A DNA stretch of 64,000 nt from Paenibacillus sp. 1781tsa1 (GCF_024159265.1 NZ_JAMYWY010000001.1:2232001-2296000), one strand, 5' to 3'. Counted from the first letter of the stretch, positions 27,205 to 36,037 are shown. Program-made: numbers and translations. Notes: a model not told the origin generated them from the sequence alone.

Positions 27205-28116
27205 GTGGAATTAAGACAGTTGCATTACTTTTTGAAAGTGGCACAGAAGGAACATGTAACACAGGCTGCTGAAGAGTTGCATGTGGCACAGTCGGCGGTG
27301 AGTCGTCAGATTCATCAGCTGGAAGAAGAACTGGGCGTGGACCTTTTTATGCAAAAGGGACGAAACCTGCAGTTGACTGCAGTGGGACAGCTTTTTTGCA
27401 AACGAATTGAAGGCATATTAAAAGATTTGGACAAAGCAGTGGGGGAAGTTCATGAGTTTCTGGACCCGGAGCATGGGGAGATTCGAATTGGATTTCCGCA
27501 TAGCCTGGGGATTCATCTCATTCCTTCCGTTGTGGCTGCTTTTCGTCAGCGCTACCCCAACGTGAAATTCAGATTCAAGCAGGGGATGTTCCCTACACTG
27601 ATTCGTGATGTGTTATCGGGAGAGGTAGACTTGGCATTCATTTCTCCTTTCCCAGAGAAGCATGATCAAGTAGATGGCGATATTGTACTCACGGAAGAAT
27701 TACATGCGATCCTTCCTCCCAATCACCCGTTGGCTGGTGAAGAGACCATTGCGCTTGAACAGCTCAAGGATGATAAATTTGTATTATTTAGCAAAGGTTA
27801 TTCGCTTCGTCCTATTGTGTGGCATGCCTGTCTGGAAGCTGGTTTTACACCCAAAATCGCTTTTGAGGGTGAAGAGACCGACACCATCCGTGGATTGGTC
27901 GCTGCGGGCATGGGGGTCAGTCTGCTGCCTGAGATGGCGTTATTCCAGACGAATCCGTTGCAACCGGCACACGTGGCCATCTCCCATCCAAAAGTAACAC
28001 GGACCATCGGGTTAATTCACCGTGCGGATGACAAACTGCCGCTGGTTGCCCAGTCCTTTCGTTCGTTTTTACTTCATTATTTCGGTTTACAACAAAACAA
28101 TACCCCATCCGATTAA
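27205..28116 (+). CDS. LysR family regulator, GltC-like
   Basis: A 303-residue regulator starting at GTG 27205. The N-terminal winged HTH (MELRQLHYFLKVAQKEHVTQAAE, VAQSAVSRQIHQLEEELGV) and the effector domain (IRIGFPHSLGIHLIPSVVAAF, FVLFSKGY, GLVAAGMGVSLLPE) align closely with Bacillus subtilis GltC, activator of glutamate synthase genes. No gltAB is in the window, so the target is unknown, though an ammonium transporter lies 1.5 kb away. Terminator follows. Confidence 0.85.
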   Translation: MELRQLHYFLKVAQKEHVTQAAEELHVAQSAVSRQIHQLEEELGVDLFMQKGRNLQLTAVGQLFCKRIEGILKDLDKAVGEVHEFLDPEHGEIRIGFPHSLGIHLIPSVVAAFRQRYPNVKFRFKQGMFPTLIRDVLSGEVDLAFISPFPEKHDQVDGDIVLTEELHAILPPNHPLAGEETIALEQLKDDKFVLFSKGYSLRPIVWHACLEAGFTPKIAFEGEETDTIRGLVAAGMGVSLLPEMALFQTNPLQPAHVAISHPKVTRTIGLIHRADDKLPLVAQSFRSFLLHYFGLQQNNTPSD

Positions 28117-28136
28117 CGGTGGGGTATTGTTTTTTG
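28097..28136 (+). terminator. Intrinsic terminator after the LysR gene
   Basis: ACAATACCCCA pairs with TGGGGTATTGT, then a long T-rich tail. Confidence 0.85.
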
Positions 28137-28159
28137 TTTTTGTTGTATTAGGTATCCGA

Positions 28160-28840
28160 TTAATCGCGGCTGTTGAAGATTCCGATATAACGAATCAACT
28201 CAAGCAGTGAGATCAACGCTGCAGCAACGTAAGTCAAAGCTGCGGCATTCAGAACCTTTGCAACACCTTTTTCTTCTTCGTTACGGATGTACCCTTCGGA
28301 TACCATAATCTCTCTGGCGCGATTACTTGCATTGAACTCAACCGGTAAAGTGATGAGTTGGAATGCTACAGTTACGGAGAAGAAGATGATACCGATACCT
28401 ACAAGGTTCATGGCATTGAAGATGAATCCTGCAATCAACAGGAATGGAGCTAATCCGGATGCAAAGTTCACAATTGGGAAGATCCGGTGACGCAGTGCCA
28501 GCATTGGATAACTTTCTTTATGCTGAATGGCGTGGCCAACTTCGTGACACGCTACCGAAACAGCTGAGATTGAGTTTTCATAATATACTGGTTCTGATAA
28601 ACGTACAACCCGATTGATCGGATCATAGTGATCAGAGAGCGTACCACGTACAGGTTCAATTGGAACATCATGCAGGCCGTTAGCATCGAGCATCTGGCGA
28701 GCGGCATCGTAACCAGTCATTCCGTTCTGGTTCGGTACCTCCGACCAACGTCTAAATGTACCTTTAACGCGAAATTGCGCCCATAAAGAGAGCAAAAAGG
28801 CGATAATGATCAATACGAACATACCGTTATTAAAACTCAT
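28160..28840 (-). CDS. Zinc metallopeptidase, YugP-like
   Basis: A 226-residue membrane protein of the neutral zinc metallopeptidase family (PF04298 type). It has an N-terminal helix, then CHEVGHAIQH (zinc HExxH, about residue 100), two central helices and a C-terminal helix. ATG 28840 is 7 bases from GGAGG; ATG 28846 overlaps the site. The role is unknown; membrane protein quality control is plausible. Confidence 0.85.
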   Translation of the reverse strand: MSFNNGMFVLIIIAFLLSLWAQFRVKGTFRRWSEVPNQNGMTGYDAARQMLDANGLHDVPIEPVRGTLSDHYDPINRVVRLSEPVYYENSISAVSVACHEVGHAIQHKESYPMLALRHRIFPIVNFASGLAPFLLIAGFIFNAMNLVGIGIIFFSVTVAFQLITLPVEFNASNRAREIMVSEGYIRNEEEKGVAKVLNAAALTYVAAALISLLELIRYIGIFNSRD

Positions 28841-28868
28841 ATTCATTCCTCCGCTTTCTAAAAATAAG

Positions 28869-29297
28869 CTACATCATGGTGTTCTCAAGCAAGATTTTAA
28901 GTGCCTCCATTGTACCGGCACTTTTGGTGAGAAGTCCTGCCATCATTTTACGTGCTTGTACAGGTTTCATCTCTCCAAGTAGCGGTTTGAGTTCGTTAAC
29001 CTCTCGCTCAAGTTGTTGTACATGAAGCTCCAATGTTGTCAATTTGCTGGCAACTTGTTCTTCTGTACTAACCAGACGCCACTTCTCAAGAGATTGCTTA
29101 ATCTCGTCGAGACTATACTTCTCTTGTTTCATCTGTACAATACGTTCAAGCCTCGTTAAAGTTTCATTACTATAGAGACGATAATTTTTTTGTGTGCGTT
29201 CTTCGGGAGCGATCAGTCCAAGCTTTGTGTAATAATCAATCGTCCGTTCACTAACACCAGCGGTCTTGGCGAGCTCGCCAATCCGAAAAAGTTTCAT
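28869..29297 (-). CDS. MerR family transcriptional regulator
   Basis: A 142-residue regulator. The MerR HTH is at the N-terminus (FRIGELAKTAGVSERTIDYYTKLGLI), followed by the RLY segment and a long dimerisation coiled coil (residues about 75-125). ATG 29297 is chosen by homology; the open frame to 29570 reads through the intergenic DNA. There is no Cys pair for metals. It lies 22 bases upstream of the YugP-like gene and could regulate it. Confidence 0.85.
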   Translation of the reverse strand: MKLFRIGELAKTAGVSERTIDYYTKLGLIAPEERTQKNYRLYSNETLTRLERIVQMKQEKYSLDEIKQSLEKWRLVSTEEQVASKLTTLELHVQQLEREVNELKPLLGEMKPVQARKMMAGLLTKSAGTMEALKILLENTMM

Positions 29298-29563
29298 ATC
29301 CCCAATGATATTCACCTCGCTTGCAAGTTCAAATGTAGGGAATTGTAGTTTCCACTTGCGAATTTCTATACTACGCCCAATTTTTCTTACTAATAAGTAT
29401 GATACATGATCTTTAACCGTACAGTCAAACGTTATGCTTTGGCAATCAGCATACTGCATTTCTATATCTATGTACTCATAGAATGTGATTATGTACTTAA
29501 GTGCAAGAAAAAGACGTATGACTTTATTCCCAGAAATAATTTTCAGATTTGATGAAAATACTC

Positions 29564-29593
29564 TTGTCAACTTTCCTCTCTTCTGCTTATAAT
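29564..29593 (+). promoter_or_regulatory. SigA-type promoter of the ammonium transporter gene
   Basis: TTGTCA at 29564-29569, an 18-base spacer, TATAAT at 29588-29593. The rest of the 350-base divergent region is AT-rich with no gene. Confidence 0.75.
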
Positions 29594-29614
29594 GACATTA
29601 AGAGTTTCACGTTA

Positions 29615-29631
29615 TGTGAAGAAACTTAACA
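29615..29631 (+). promoter_or_regulatory. GlnR/TnrA binding site
   Basis: TGTGA-AGAAACT-TAACA is an exact match to the GlnR/TnrA consensus TGTNA-N7-TNACA. It lies about 15-30 bases downstream of the predicted transcript start, a position expected to block transcription. Nitrogen control of the amt operon is therefore likely. Confidence 0.8.
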
Positions 29632-29649
29632 TAAGAGGGAGTGGGGTAT

Positions 29650-31050
29650 ATGAGAAAGAAATGGTTGGTTTCCATGTTAGTAATGCTTACTTTGTTCGCT
29701 TTTCCGGTCAGCGCATTTGCGGCTGCGGAGGGTCCGACTAACATTGAACTTCAAAGCGGTTTGAACTCAGCTTTTACGTTTCTGGCTGTGGTACTCGTGT
29801 TCTTGATGCAAGGGGGATTTGCTTTACTCGAAGCGGGTTCAACACGGATGAAGAATGCAGGACACATTGCGGGTAAGACCATCCTGACATTGGGAATTTC
29901 AGTAATTGCCTTCTGGGCTTTGGGCTTCGGTCTTGGTTTCGGTAATGGTAACAGCTTCTTTGGAACAACAGGATTCTTCCTGAGTGGTGACAAGATGGCT
30001 GCTTCCTTCGAATCACTTGCTTTCTCCGATGTTCCACTGACTATTAAATTCGTATTCCACCTTGCCTTTGCGGCGGTATCTCTGGCCATTGCCTGCGGTG
30101 GTATGGCTGAACGTGCAAAGATGAGCGTATATATTGTTTTCGGTACACTGTATACCATTATCATGTATCCGGTTGTTGCTCACTGGGTATGGGGCGGCGG
30201 CTGGTTGGCTGAACTGGGTATGCAAGACTTTGCAGGATCGACGGTTGTTCACTTGACTGGTGCGACTGCAGCATTGGTAGCTACCATCTTGTTGAAACCA
30301 CGTATTGGAAAATATAACAAAGACGGTAAACCTAACATCATTCCAGGTCACAACCAAGTGTATTCCGTACTAGGGGTTATTATCCTCTGGATCGGTTGGT
30401 TCGGATTCAACCCAGGTAGTACGTTATCTGCCATGGGGGATGGATTCTTCGGTTATGTTGCATTGACTACTAACGTAGCTGCTGCAGCCGGTGGTGTTGC
30501 TGCGCTGTTGATCTCATGGGCAGTACTTGGTAAGTCTGATATTCCTAGCATGTTAAACGGTGTGCTTGCGGCACTCGTTGCGATTACAGGAGCATGTGCA
30601 TTCGTTGAACCTTGGGCAGCTCTGGTTATCGGTGCTTTGGCGGGTATCATCACATTCTTCACAGCACAGTACTTCGATCGTAAAGGAATTGACGATCCAA
30701 TCTACGCTTTCTCCGTGCATGGTATTGCTGGTATGTGGGGTGCGATCTCCACAGGTTTGTTCGCTACTCCTGAACTTGCCGAGAATGCGGGTGTAGGTCA
30801 AGCGGGTCTGTTCTATGGCGGTGGCTTCCACCAATTGGGCGTACAACTTCTAGGTCTGGCAGGTGCTTTTGCCTTCGTACTGGTGATGTCCTTCATTATT
30901 CTGGGCGGAATGAAAGCGATCATGGGCATCCGTGTTACTGAAGAAGAAGAAACAATGGGTCTGGATATCAGTGAGCACGGTACTTACGGATACCCTGAAC
31001 AAATGAAAAATGTAGATTCTAAATCGGGTGGCGGTACGTTCAGCTCCTGA
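29650..31050 (+). CDS. amt: Ammonium transporter (Amt/AmtB)
   Basis: A 466-residue channel for ammonium uptake. A signal peptide (MRKKWLVSMLVMLTLFAFPVSAFA) precedes about 11 transmembrane helices. The twin pore histidines are in VVHLTGATAAL and YAFSVHGIAGMWG. ATG 29650 follows GAGGGAG; GTG 29641 is too close to that site. The C-terminal tail is short. A GlnR/TnrA box lies in the leader. The next gene is GlnD-like and no PII gene is nearby, which is unusual. Confidence 0.93.
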   Translation: MRKKWLVSMLVMLTLFAFPVSAFAAAEGPTNIELQSGLNSAFTFLAVVLVFLMQGGFALLEAGSTRMKNAGHIAGKTILTLGISVIAFWALGFGLGFGNGNSFFGTTGFFLSGDKMAASFESLAFSDVPLTIKFVFHLAFAAVSLAIACGGMAERAKMSVYIVFGTLYTIIMYPVVAHWVWGGGWLAELGMQDFAGSTVVHLTGATAALVATILLKPRIGKYNKDGKPNIIPGHNQVYSVLGVIILWIGWFGFNPGSTLSAMGDGFFGYVALTTNVAAAAGGVAALLISWAVLGKSDIPSMLNGVLAALVAITGACAFVEPWAALVIGALAGIITFFTAQYFDRKGIDDPIYAFSVHGIAGMWGAISTGLFATPELAENAGVGQAGLFYGGGFHQLGVQLLGLAGAFAFVLVMSFIILGGMKAIMGIRVTEEEETMGLDISEHGTYGYPEQMKNVDSKSGGGTFSS

Positions 31051-31088
31051 GGTGAATAATGCTGAAACATGCTTCAAGGAGGCTGGAC

Positions 31089-32177
31089 ATGATGGAACCC
31101 ATCTCGTTTACAAACTATTCCTGGTCTTATCGGGGAATCGATGGTGCGGTGTCTGTTCCAGAACTGCGCCAGGCACGTGTGATATTACAGAATGAGCTCC
31201 AGGAATTGTTGTCCGCTTCCTTGTCGCCAATCGAGTGGTACCAGACGGTAAATGAACTGCATGACCGGATTGCACGGAAAGCAGTAGAGTTATGCATTCA
31301 GGGGATGGTTGAGGAAGGCTTCGGCCAACCTCCCGTCCCCTATGCCTTTATCGTATTTGGCAGTTCTGGCAGGGAAGAAGCAACGTTATGGAGTGATCAG
31401 GACAATGGCATGATCATTAGCGATATCCCGCATGAGGGTAAAGGGGAATACTTTGCCGAGCTTGGACAGCGAATGACGGATATATTGGAAGGGCTTGGTT
31501 ACGCCAAGTGCGAAGGAAAAGTCATGTGTTCAGAGCCACTGTGGAGAAAAACGCTGGCGTCATGGAAGCAACAATTATCAGAGTGGAGTTCAGATCTGAA
31601 TTGGGAGCCAGTTCGTAATCTGATCATCGCTTCAGACATGCGTTTTGTTGCGGGGGAGCAAAGTCTGGCAGAGGAATGGATCACGAGTTTTTATGAACAG
31701 TTCAGACTCGTTCCTGAACTTTCGGATGCAGTTCTTCGTAATACGGTTAAACATAAAGCTACATTAAATGTACTTGGACGTGTGGTCACAGAACGATTTG
31801 GTGAACATGCAGGCGGATTTGATGTCAAGTATGGTCTGTACATTCCGCTTGTGAACAGTGCCCGTTATTTGGCTTTGCAACATGGGATCAAGGAGTCATC
31901 TACGTTAAAAAGAATGGAGAGACTGACTTCACTTGAGGCTGTTCCGTTTACATTACTGGATGCATGTCAGCGGGCCTTCATCGCCGCTTTGAAGTTTCGT
32001 AGAAGTACACCGGTTGTCATCCAAGGGAATTTGCAAAATAGCAGTGGGTTCCTGGATGAGAAGCAGATGAAACAAAAACAGATTCATTATGAGCTCAGGG
32101 ATACGCTCGGGTTGGTACGACGAGTGCATCGTGCTTTGCAAAGACAGTTGCGTTTTGCAGAAAGGAGACGTCCATGA
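31089..32177 (+). CDS. DUF294 nucleotidyltransferase-like protein
   Basis: A 362-residue soluble protein. An N-terminal helical part is followed by a GlnD/GlnE-type nucleotidyltransferase motif (FGSSGREEATLWSDQDN: GS-x-GR-x-E and the D-x-D pair at about residues 92-108), then the DUF294 C-terminal helical domain. ATG 31089 has AAGGAGG six bases upstream; ATG 31059 with AGGTGA is a real alternative (10 more residues). It follows amt by less than 40 bases and overlaps the exonuclease gene by 4 bases. It may modify a signalling partner by nucleotidylation. Confidence 0.8.
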   Translation: MMEPISFTNYSWSYRGIDGAVSVPELRQARVILQNELQELLSASLSPIEWYQTVNELHDRIARKAVELCIQGMVEEGFGQPPVPYAFIVFGSSGREEATLWSDQDNGMIISDIPHEGKGEYFAELGQRMTDILEGLGYAKCEGKVMCSEPLWRKTLASWKQQLSEWSSDLNWEPVRNLIIASDMRFVAGEQSLAEEWITSFYEQFRLVPELSDAVLRNTVKHKATLNVLGRVVTERFGEHAGGFDVKYGLYIPLVNSARYLALQHGIKESSTLKRMERLTSLEAVPFTLLDACQRAFIAALKFRRSTPVVIQGNLQNSSGFLDEKQMKQKQIHYELRDTLGLVRRVHRALQRQLRFAERRRP

Positions 32178-32911
32178 GAGAGCCGGCAAGGGGCAATACA
32201 GGATTCTGGAATTCGCTGCGTCAGGGAGGGGTTCCTTCCGCCATCGCTTCCATTATGGGAGCCCCTACGGCGCAACACATGGCGTTTATCCGTTCGATGA
32301 TGAGAGAACAGCGCAGACCTGAGGTTCTGCATACGCCTCTAAATGAGCTGGACGCAGTTGTATTTGACCTCGAAACGACGGGTTTTTCACCCCAGCATGG
32401 GGATGAGATTATCTCATTTGGTGCGGTCCGTATACATGGTGGTGTGGTGCTGGAAGGAGAGCAGTTCTATACGGTTGTACAGTCCAAGACTGAGGTTCCG
32501 GAACATATTACTGAACTTACAGGTATTACACAGGAGATGACTATGGACGCGCCAACTTTGCTGGAGGGATTACATGATTTCATGTCTTTTGTAGGGGGAA
32601 GTGTTCTGATTGCACACGCAAGTGCGCATGATCGAGCCTTTCTGAATGCTGCTCTGTGGCGGACTTCAAAAGTAAGACTGACACATCGTTTAATTGATAC
32701 GATGATGTTGGCCCGCTGGCTTGAACCAAGCAGGCCGGGGTATGGTCTGGATGAATTACTGGAATCCAGAGGGATTCCGATCTATGGGCGTCACCATGCA
32801 CTGGAAGATTCGAAAATGACTGCACAGTTATGGTCCTGTTATCTGGAGGACATGATACGTAAAAATGTGGAGACCTTGGGGGATTTGTATACCCAGCTAA
32901 GTCACGCGTAA
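32174..32911 (+). CDS. DEDDh 3'-5' exonuclease, DnaQ/PolC-epsilon-like
   Basis: A 245-residue protein starting at ATG 32174, inside the ATGA overlap with the DUF294 gene. Exonuclease motifs are present: ExoI FDLETTGF, ExoII LIAHASAHDRAFL, ExoIII HHALEDSKMTAQ (DEDDh). About 55 extra N-terminal residues precede the domain. It degrades single-stranded DNA or RNA ends. Translational coupling to a nucleotidyltransferase in a nitrogen operon is odd. Its 3' end overlaps the convergent JAMM gene by 15 bases. Confidence 0.85.
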   Translation: MREPARGNTGFWNSLRQGGVPSAIASIMGAPTAQHMAFIRSMMREQRRPEVLHTPLNELDAVVFDLETTGFSPQHGDEIISFGAVRIHGGVVLEGEQFYTVVQSKTEVPEHITELTGITQEMTMDAPTLLEGLHDFMSFVGGSVLIAHASAHDRAFLNAALWRTSKVRLTHRLIDTMMLARWLEPSRPGYGLDELLESRGIPIYGRHHALEDSKMTAQLWSCYLEDMIRKNVETLGDLYTQLSHA

Positions 32912-33388
32912 TGGGACGGGAAGCAGATTGTATGAAGGCACAACGCGGTGAGCCTGATCCTGTGATTCTTTCGAAGATACAATCTGATAACCGTTCAGAT
33001 GCATATGAGATCGCAACCCGCTTGTTAGGTCTGGTGAGCCGATGAGGTACATTTGAAGCAAACCGGCAAAGGCCGGAAGGGCTTGCATGTCCTCTAGGGA
33101 AGGTACAGGACTAGTCTGCGGATGAGAATGGAAGATGCCGATGAGTTTGGGTTCGGAGAATACGCACCGAATCCATTCGGCATCGTCCAGAGCAAAATGG
33201 TGCAGCGGGTCAGGTGCTACGTTACGAATGGGCTGAAACCGACTGATTCGTATACCGCCCGCTGCGGTTTCACCCAGCATAACCCCGCAGGCTTCTTGCG
33301 GCAGCGAAATGAACATGTGCTCACACATCTCTTGTTCTACGGAAGAAGGGATGTAGAAGGTGTTCTGCTGTCCGTGAAGTGCTGCCAT
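32897..33388 (-). CDS. JAMM/MPN metalloprotease (M67, prokaryotic JAB)
   Basis: A 163-residue protein with the JAMM zinc motif: an upstream glutamate in PQEACGVMLG and HSHPQTSPVPSLED (H-x-H...S-x2-D). Such enzymes cleave isopeptide or thiocarboxylate-tail bonds, for example processing sulfur-carrier proteins. No ThiS/MoaD-type partner is adjacent. ATG 33388 follows GGGGTG. The C-terminal 30 residues are outside the domain. Confidence 0.82.
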   Translation of the reverse strand: MAALHGQQNTFYIPSSVEQEMCEHMFISLPQEACGVMLGETAAGGIRISRFQPIRNVAPDPLHHFALDDAEWIRCVFSEPKLIGIFHSHPQTSPVPSLEDMQALPAFAGLLQMYLIGSPDLTSGLRSHMHLNGYQIVSSKESQDQAHRVVPSYNLLPVPLRVT

Positions 33389-33410
33389 TTGTATTCACCC
33401 CTCTCTCTTT

Positions 33411-33440
33411 GGCTCCTGCTTAGGCAGGAGTCCTTTTTCA
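33411..33440 (+). terminator. Hairpin with T-run upstream of the JAMM gene
   Basis: CTCCTGC-TTA-GGCAGGAG then TCCTTTTTC. It is oriented to stop plus-strand transcripts, although the nearest plus-strand gene ends 500 bases upstream. On the minus strand it falls in the JAMM gene's leader. Confidence 0.5.
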
Positions 33441-33461
33441 TTTTATTTTCTGAGATGTGGA

Positions 33462-33491
33462 TTGTAAAATTTTAAAGGAAAAGGGTACAAT
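33462..33491 (+). promoter_or_regulatory. SigA-type promoter of the TlpA-like gene
   Basis: TTGTAA at 33462-33467, an 18-base spacer, TACAAT at 33486-33491. Confidence 0.6.
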
Positions 33492-33614
33492 ATTAAAGAG
33501 AAAGTATGTGAATCATGTTCTGGTGAACTGTAATAGAGCGTGATAAACATCTAGCATGCACAGAAATACGGTTTCAGTTTCAACAGGCTAATTATACAAA
33601 AAGGGTGGCGGGTT

Positions 33615-34166
33615 ATGAAACGAAACAAATACATACTCCTCGGTGTTATCTTGCTTGTTAGTATTACAATGGCCCGGAATACAGAAGGCGGGATTGCCGC
33701 CGTATTTAAGCAGGATGAACCCGTGCCTACGGAGACGGGGCCACGTGCGGGTCTTCTGGCACCTGCTTTTTCTCTGACAGCAATGGATGGGAAAACGTAC
33801 AGTGTGGGCGGCGCCAAAGACAAGGCGACTTTCGTCAGTTTCTGGGCATCGTGGTGTGAGCCGTGTAAACAGGAAGCTCCCGAGCTGAACAAAATGGCTG
33901 AGAAATATAAGGATAAGCTTGACCTCTATGGCGTTAATGTAACATCCTACGATAAACTGAAAGATGCCAAAGCTTTTGTGGATGAATACCAACTGAAGTT
34001 CCCTATTCCCTTGGACGAGAAGGGGACCGTGTATGCTCAATATAACGGAGTGGCTTTTCCAACCAATGTTCTGATTGACTCCAGAGGCGTTATACAGGAG
34101 ATTGTTCTAGGCATATTGCCTGAGAAAGAGTTGGAACGTAAGATTAAAGCGTTAGTTGCAAATTAA
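33615..34166 (+). CDS. Membrane-anchored thiol-disulfide oxidoreductase, TlpA/ResA-like
   Basis: A 183-residue protein with an uncleaved N-terminal helix and an extracytoplasmic thioredoxin fold. The active site is WASWCEPCKQE (CxxC, about residues 79-82) and the cis-Pro is in VAFPTNVLID. ResA relatives reduce cytochrome c apoprotein or spore proteins. No cytochrome genes are adjacent. ATG 33615 follows AGGGTGG. Terminator follows. Confidence 0.87.
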   Translation: MKRNKYILLGVILLVSITMARNTEGGIAAVFKQDEPVPTETGPRAGLLAPAFSLTAMDGKTYSVGGAKDKATFVSFWASWCEPCKQEAPELNKMAEKYKDKLDLYGVNVTSYDKLKDAKAFVDEYQLKFPIPLDEKGTVYAQYNGVAFPTNVLIDSRGVIQEIVLGILPEKELERKIKALVAN

Positions 34167-34177
34167 TTTTTTGCAAA

Positions 34178-34216
34178 GAAAGAAGCCTTTGCATCCATGA
34201 ATCATGGGTACAGAGG
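34178..34216 (+). terminator. Intrinsic terminator after the TlpA-like gene
   Basis: AGAAGCCT pairs with AGGCTTCT around a CATCCATGAATCATG loop and is followed by T residues. It also lies at the 3' end of cimA. Confidence 0.75.
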
Positions 34217-34244
34217 CTTCTTTTTATTTTCCGGGAAATACACT

Positions 34245-35864
34245 TTAATGATTACTTAGCCCGTGAGCAGGAATAGGGAGTGTACCTGGCTCATCCTGCA
34301 ATTTTTCTTGTAGCAGTGCATAGCGGAAACTATGCACAAGAGCTTCCCAACTTGCTTCAATGACGTTCTCGGATACACCAACCGTGTTCCATGTGTTTTC
34401 CGTATTTTTGGATTCGATCAAAACACGAACTTTGGCAGCAGTGGCATCCTTCTCATCCAGTACACGTACTTTGTAGTCCGAGAGATGCATATTGGCAAGT
34501 GAAGGGAAGTATTGTACCAGTGCTTTCCGAAGCGCGTTATCGAGAGCGTTAACCGGACCGTTCCCTTCAGCAGCGGTATAGACACTTGTTCCAGCTACAT
34601 TAAGTTTGACAAAAGCTTCAGAAACAACGGATTTGCCCGCTGTTTTCTCCACAAGCATTTTGAATGATTCGAAAGTGAACAATTCTTTCATGTCACCGTT
34701 CGCTTCACGAATTAACAATTCAAGCGAGGCGTCTGCGCCTTCGAACTGATAACCCTGATGCTCCAGGTCTTTGATTTTTTCGATAATCTGACGTGAATTG
34801 GCACTGCTTGGATCGAATTCAAGCCCCAGTTCCTGCGCTTTGGATACAATATTACTCTGACCGGCAAGTTCCGATACCAGCACACGTTGCTTATTGCCAA
34901 CAAGTTCAGGCACGATGTGTTCATACGTACGCGAATCCCGCAGGATGGCAGAGACGTGGATTCCGCCTTTGTGAGCAAAAGCAGCATTGCCGACATAAGG
35001 CTGATTAATCGGCATATTTACATTGGCAATCTCGCTAACATAACGAGCCACGTTTGTAAGTTGTCTCATGGAATCCTCAGTAACACATTCATAGCCAAGC
35101 TTCAGTTGCAGGTTCGGGATAATGGATGCGAGATTGGCGTTACCGCAACGCTCTCCATAACCGTTCATCGTTCCTTGAACCTGACGGGCTCCAGCTTGTA
35201 CAGCGCTTAGTGTGTTGGCCACAGCAAGTTCACAGTCATTATGTGTGTGTATGCCGAGATGTGCGTGAGGCAGGCTTCTATGCAGTGTGGATACGATCTC
35301 GTGCACCTCGTTAGGCATTGTCCCGCCGTTGGTATCACACATGACGAGCCAGTCCGCTCCTGCCTCGTGAGCCTTGGTCAAGACAGCTTGAGCATACTCC
35401 GGGTTATGTTTGAATCCGTCAAAGAAGTGTTCTGCATCAAAGATGACTTCCATACCATTCTGTTTCAGATAGGCGATGGAATCATAGATCATGGACAAGT
35501 TTTCTTCCAATGTAGTCTGCAAAGCGGTATGCACATGGAAGTCCCATGATTTACCGACCAGGGTTGCAGCCTGAGCACCAGATTCGATCATGCGTTTCAG
35601 GTTGGCGTCTTCACTAGCAACGCTGCCTTTACGGCGTGTACTGCCAAAAGCAACGACCTTTGCGTTCAGGTTTAATTCCTTGACTCTTTTGAAAAACTCA
35701 ATGTCCTTGGTATTGCTGCCGGGAATTCCGCCTTCAATATAATGGACACCCAGGTCATCAAGCTTCTTGGCAATTTTGAGTTTGTCGTCTGCCGATAAGC
35801 TGACACCCTCCCCTTGTGTGCCGTCACGTAAAGTCGTATCGAAGATGGAAATGGCCTTTGACAT
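34245..35864 (-). CDS. cimA: Citramalate synthase
   Basis: A 539-residue enzyme condensing acetyl-CoA and pyruvate to (R)-citramalate, the threonine-independent entry to isoleucine synthesis. The catalytic domain opens with FDTTLRDGTQGEGVSL and has the metal HTHND motif and GERCGNAN; the LeuA-type regulatory domain covers about residues 400-520. Length and the GTQGEGV signature separate it from 2-isopropylmalate synthase (GEQ(S/A)PG). ATG 35864 follows AAAGGAGG. Confidence 0.9.
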   Translation of the reverse strand: MSKAISIFDTTLRDGTQGEGVSLSADDKLKIAKKLDDLGVHYIEGGIPGSNTKDIEFFKRVKELNLNAKVVAFGSTRRKGSVASEDANLKRMIESGAQAATLVGKSWDFHVHTALQTTLEENLSMIYDSIAYLKQNGMEVIFDAEHFFDGFKHNPEYAQAVLTKAHEAGADWLVMCDTNGGTMPNEVHEIVSTLHRSLPHAHLGIHTHNDCELAVANTLSAVQAGARQVQGTMNGYGERCGNANLASIIPNLQLKLGYECVTEDSMRQLTNVARYVSEIANVNMPINQPYVGNAAFAHKGGIHVSAILRDSRTYEHIVPELVGNKQRVLVSELAGQSNIVSKAQELGLEFDPSSANSRQIIEKIKDLEHQGYQFEGADASLELLIREANGDMKELFTFESFKMLVEKTAGKSVVSEAFVKLNVAGTSVYTAAEGNGPVNALDNALRKALVQYFPSLANMHLSDYKVRVLDEKDATAAKVRVLIESKNTENTWNTVGVSENVIEASWEALVHSFRYALLQEKLQDEPGTLPIPAHGLSNH

Positions 35865-36028
35865 AAAGATCCTCCTTTGAGATAAAGCGCTCTTTTAAAA
35901 GTTTGGATTATAAGTTGGGAAAATCTGTTAAGAACGTTAGTGGACGAATCCTTCGATTCGGCAACGCTACACTGTGTTAAACTGGGTGCGCTGATTTGTC
36001 CTAAAGTCGTCAATTTGTATAATTAATT
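35865..36028 (-). promoter_or_regulatory. Leader of cimA
   Basis: About 160 bases between an extended -10 and cimA. It holds one clear stem-loop (CGAATC/GATTCG with a 4-base loop, about 35944-35959) flanked by AACG/CGTT arms. I searched for T-box signatures (AGGGTGG, GGACC) and a leader peptide rich in branched residues and found neither. Confidence 0.4.
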
Positions 36029-36037
36029 ATTATAGCA
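36029..36037 (-). promoter_or_regulatory. Extended -10 promoter of cimA
   Basis: Minus strand TGC-TATAAT. A second TATAAT copy lies about 13 bases upstream. Confidence 0.5.

Noticed and set aside
31051..31088. Missing glnK between amt and the DUF294 gene
   Set aside because: I searched the short gap and neighbouring frames for a PII remnant and found none, so it is absence and not a broken gene.
35865..36028. T-box or amino-acid attenuator upstream of cimA
   Set aside because: No T-box sequence, no terminator-antiterminator pair and no leader peptide rich in Ile, Leu or Val were found.
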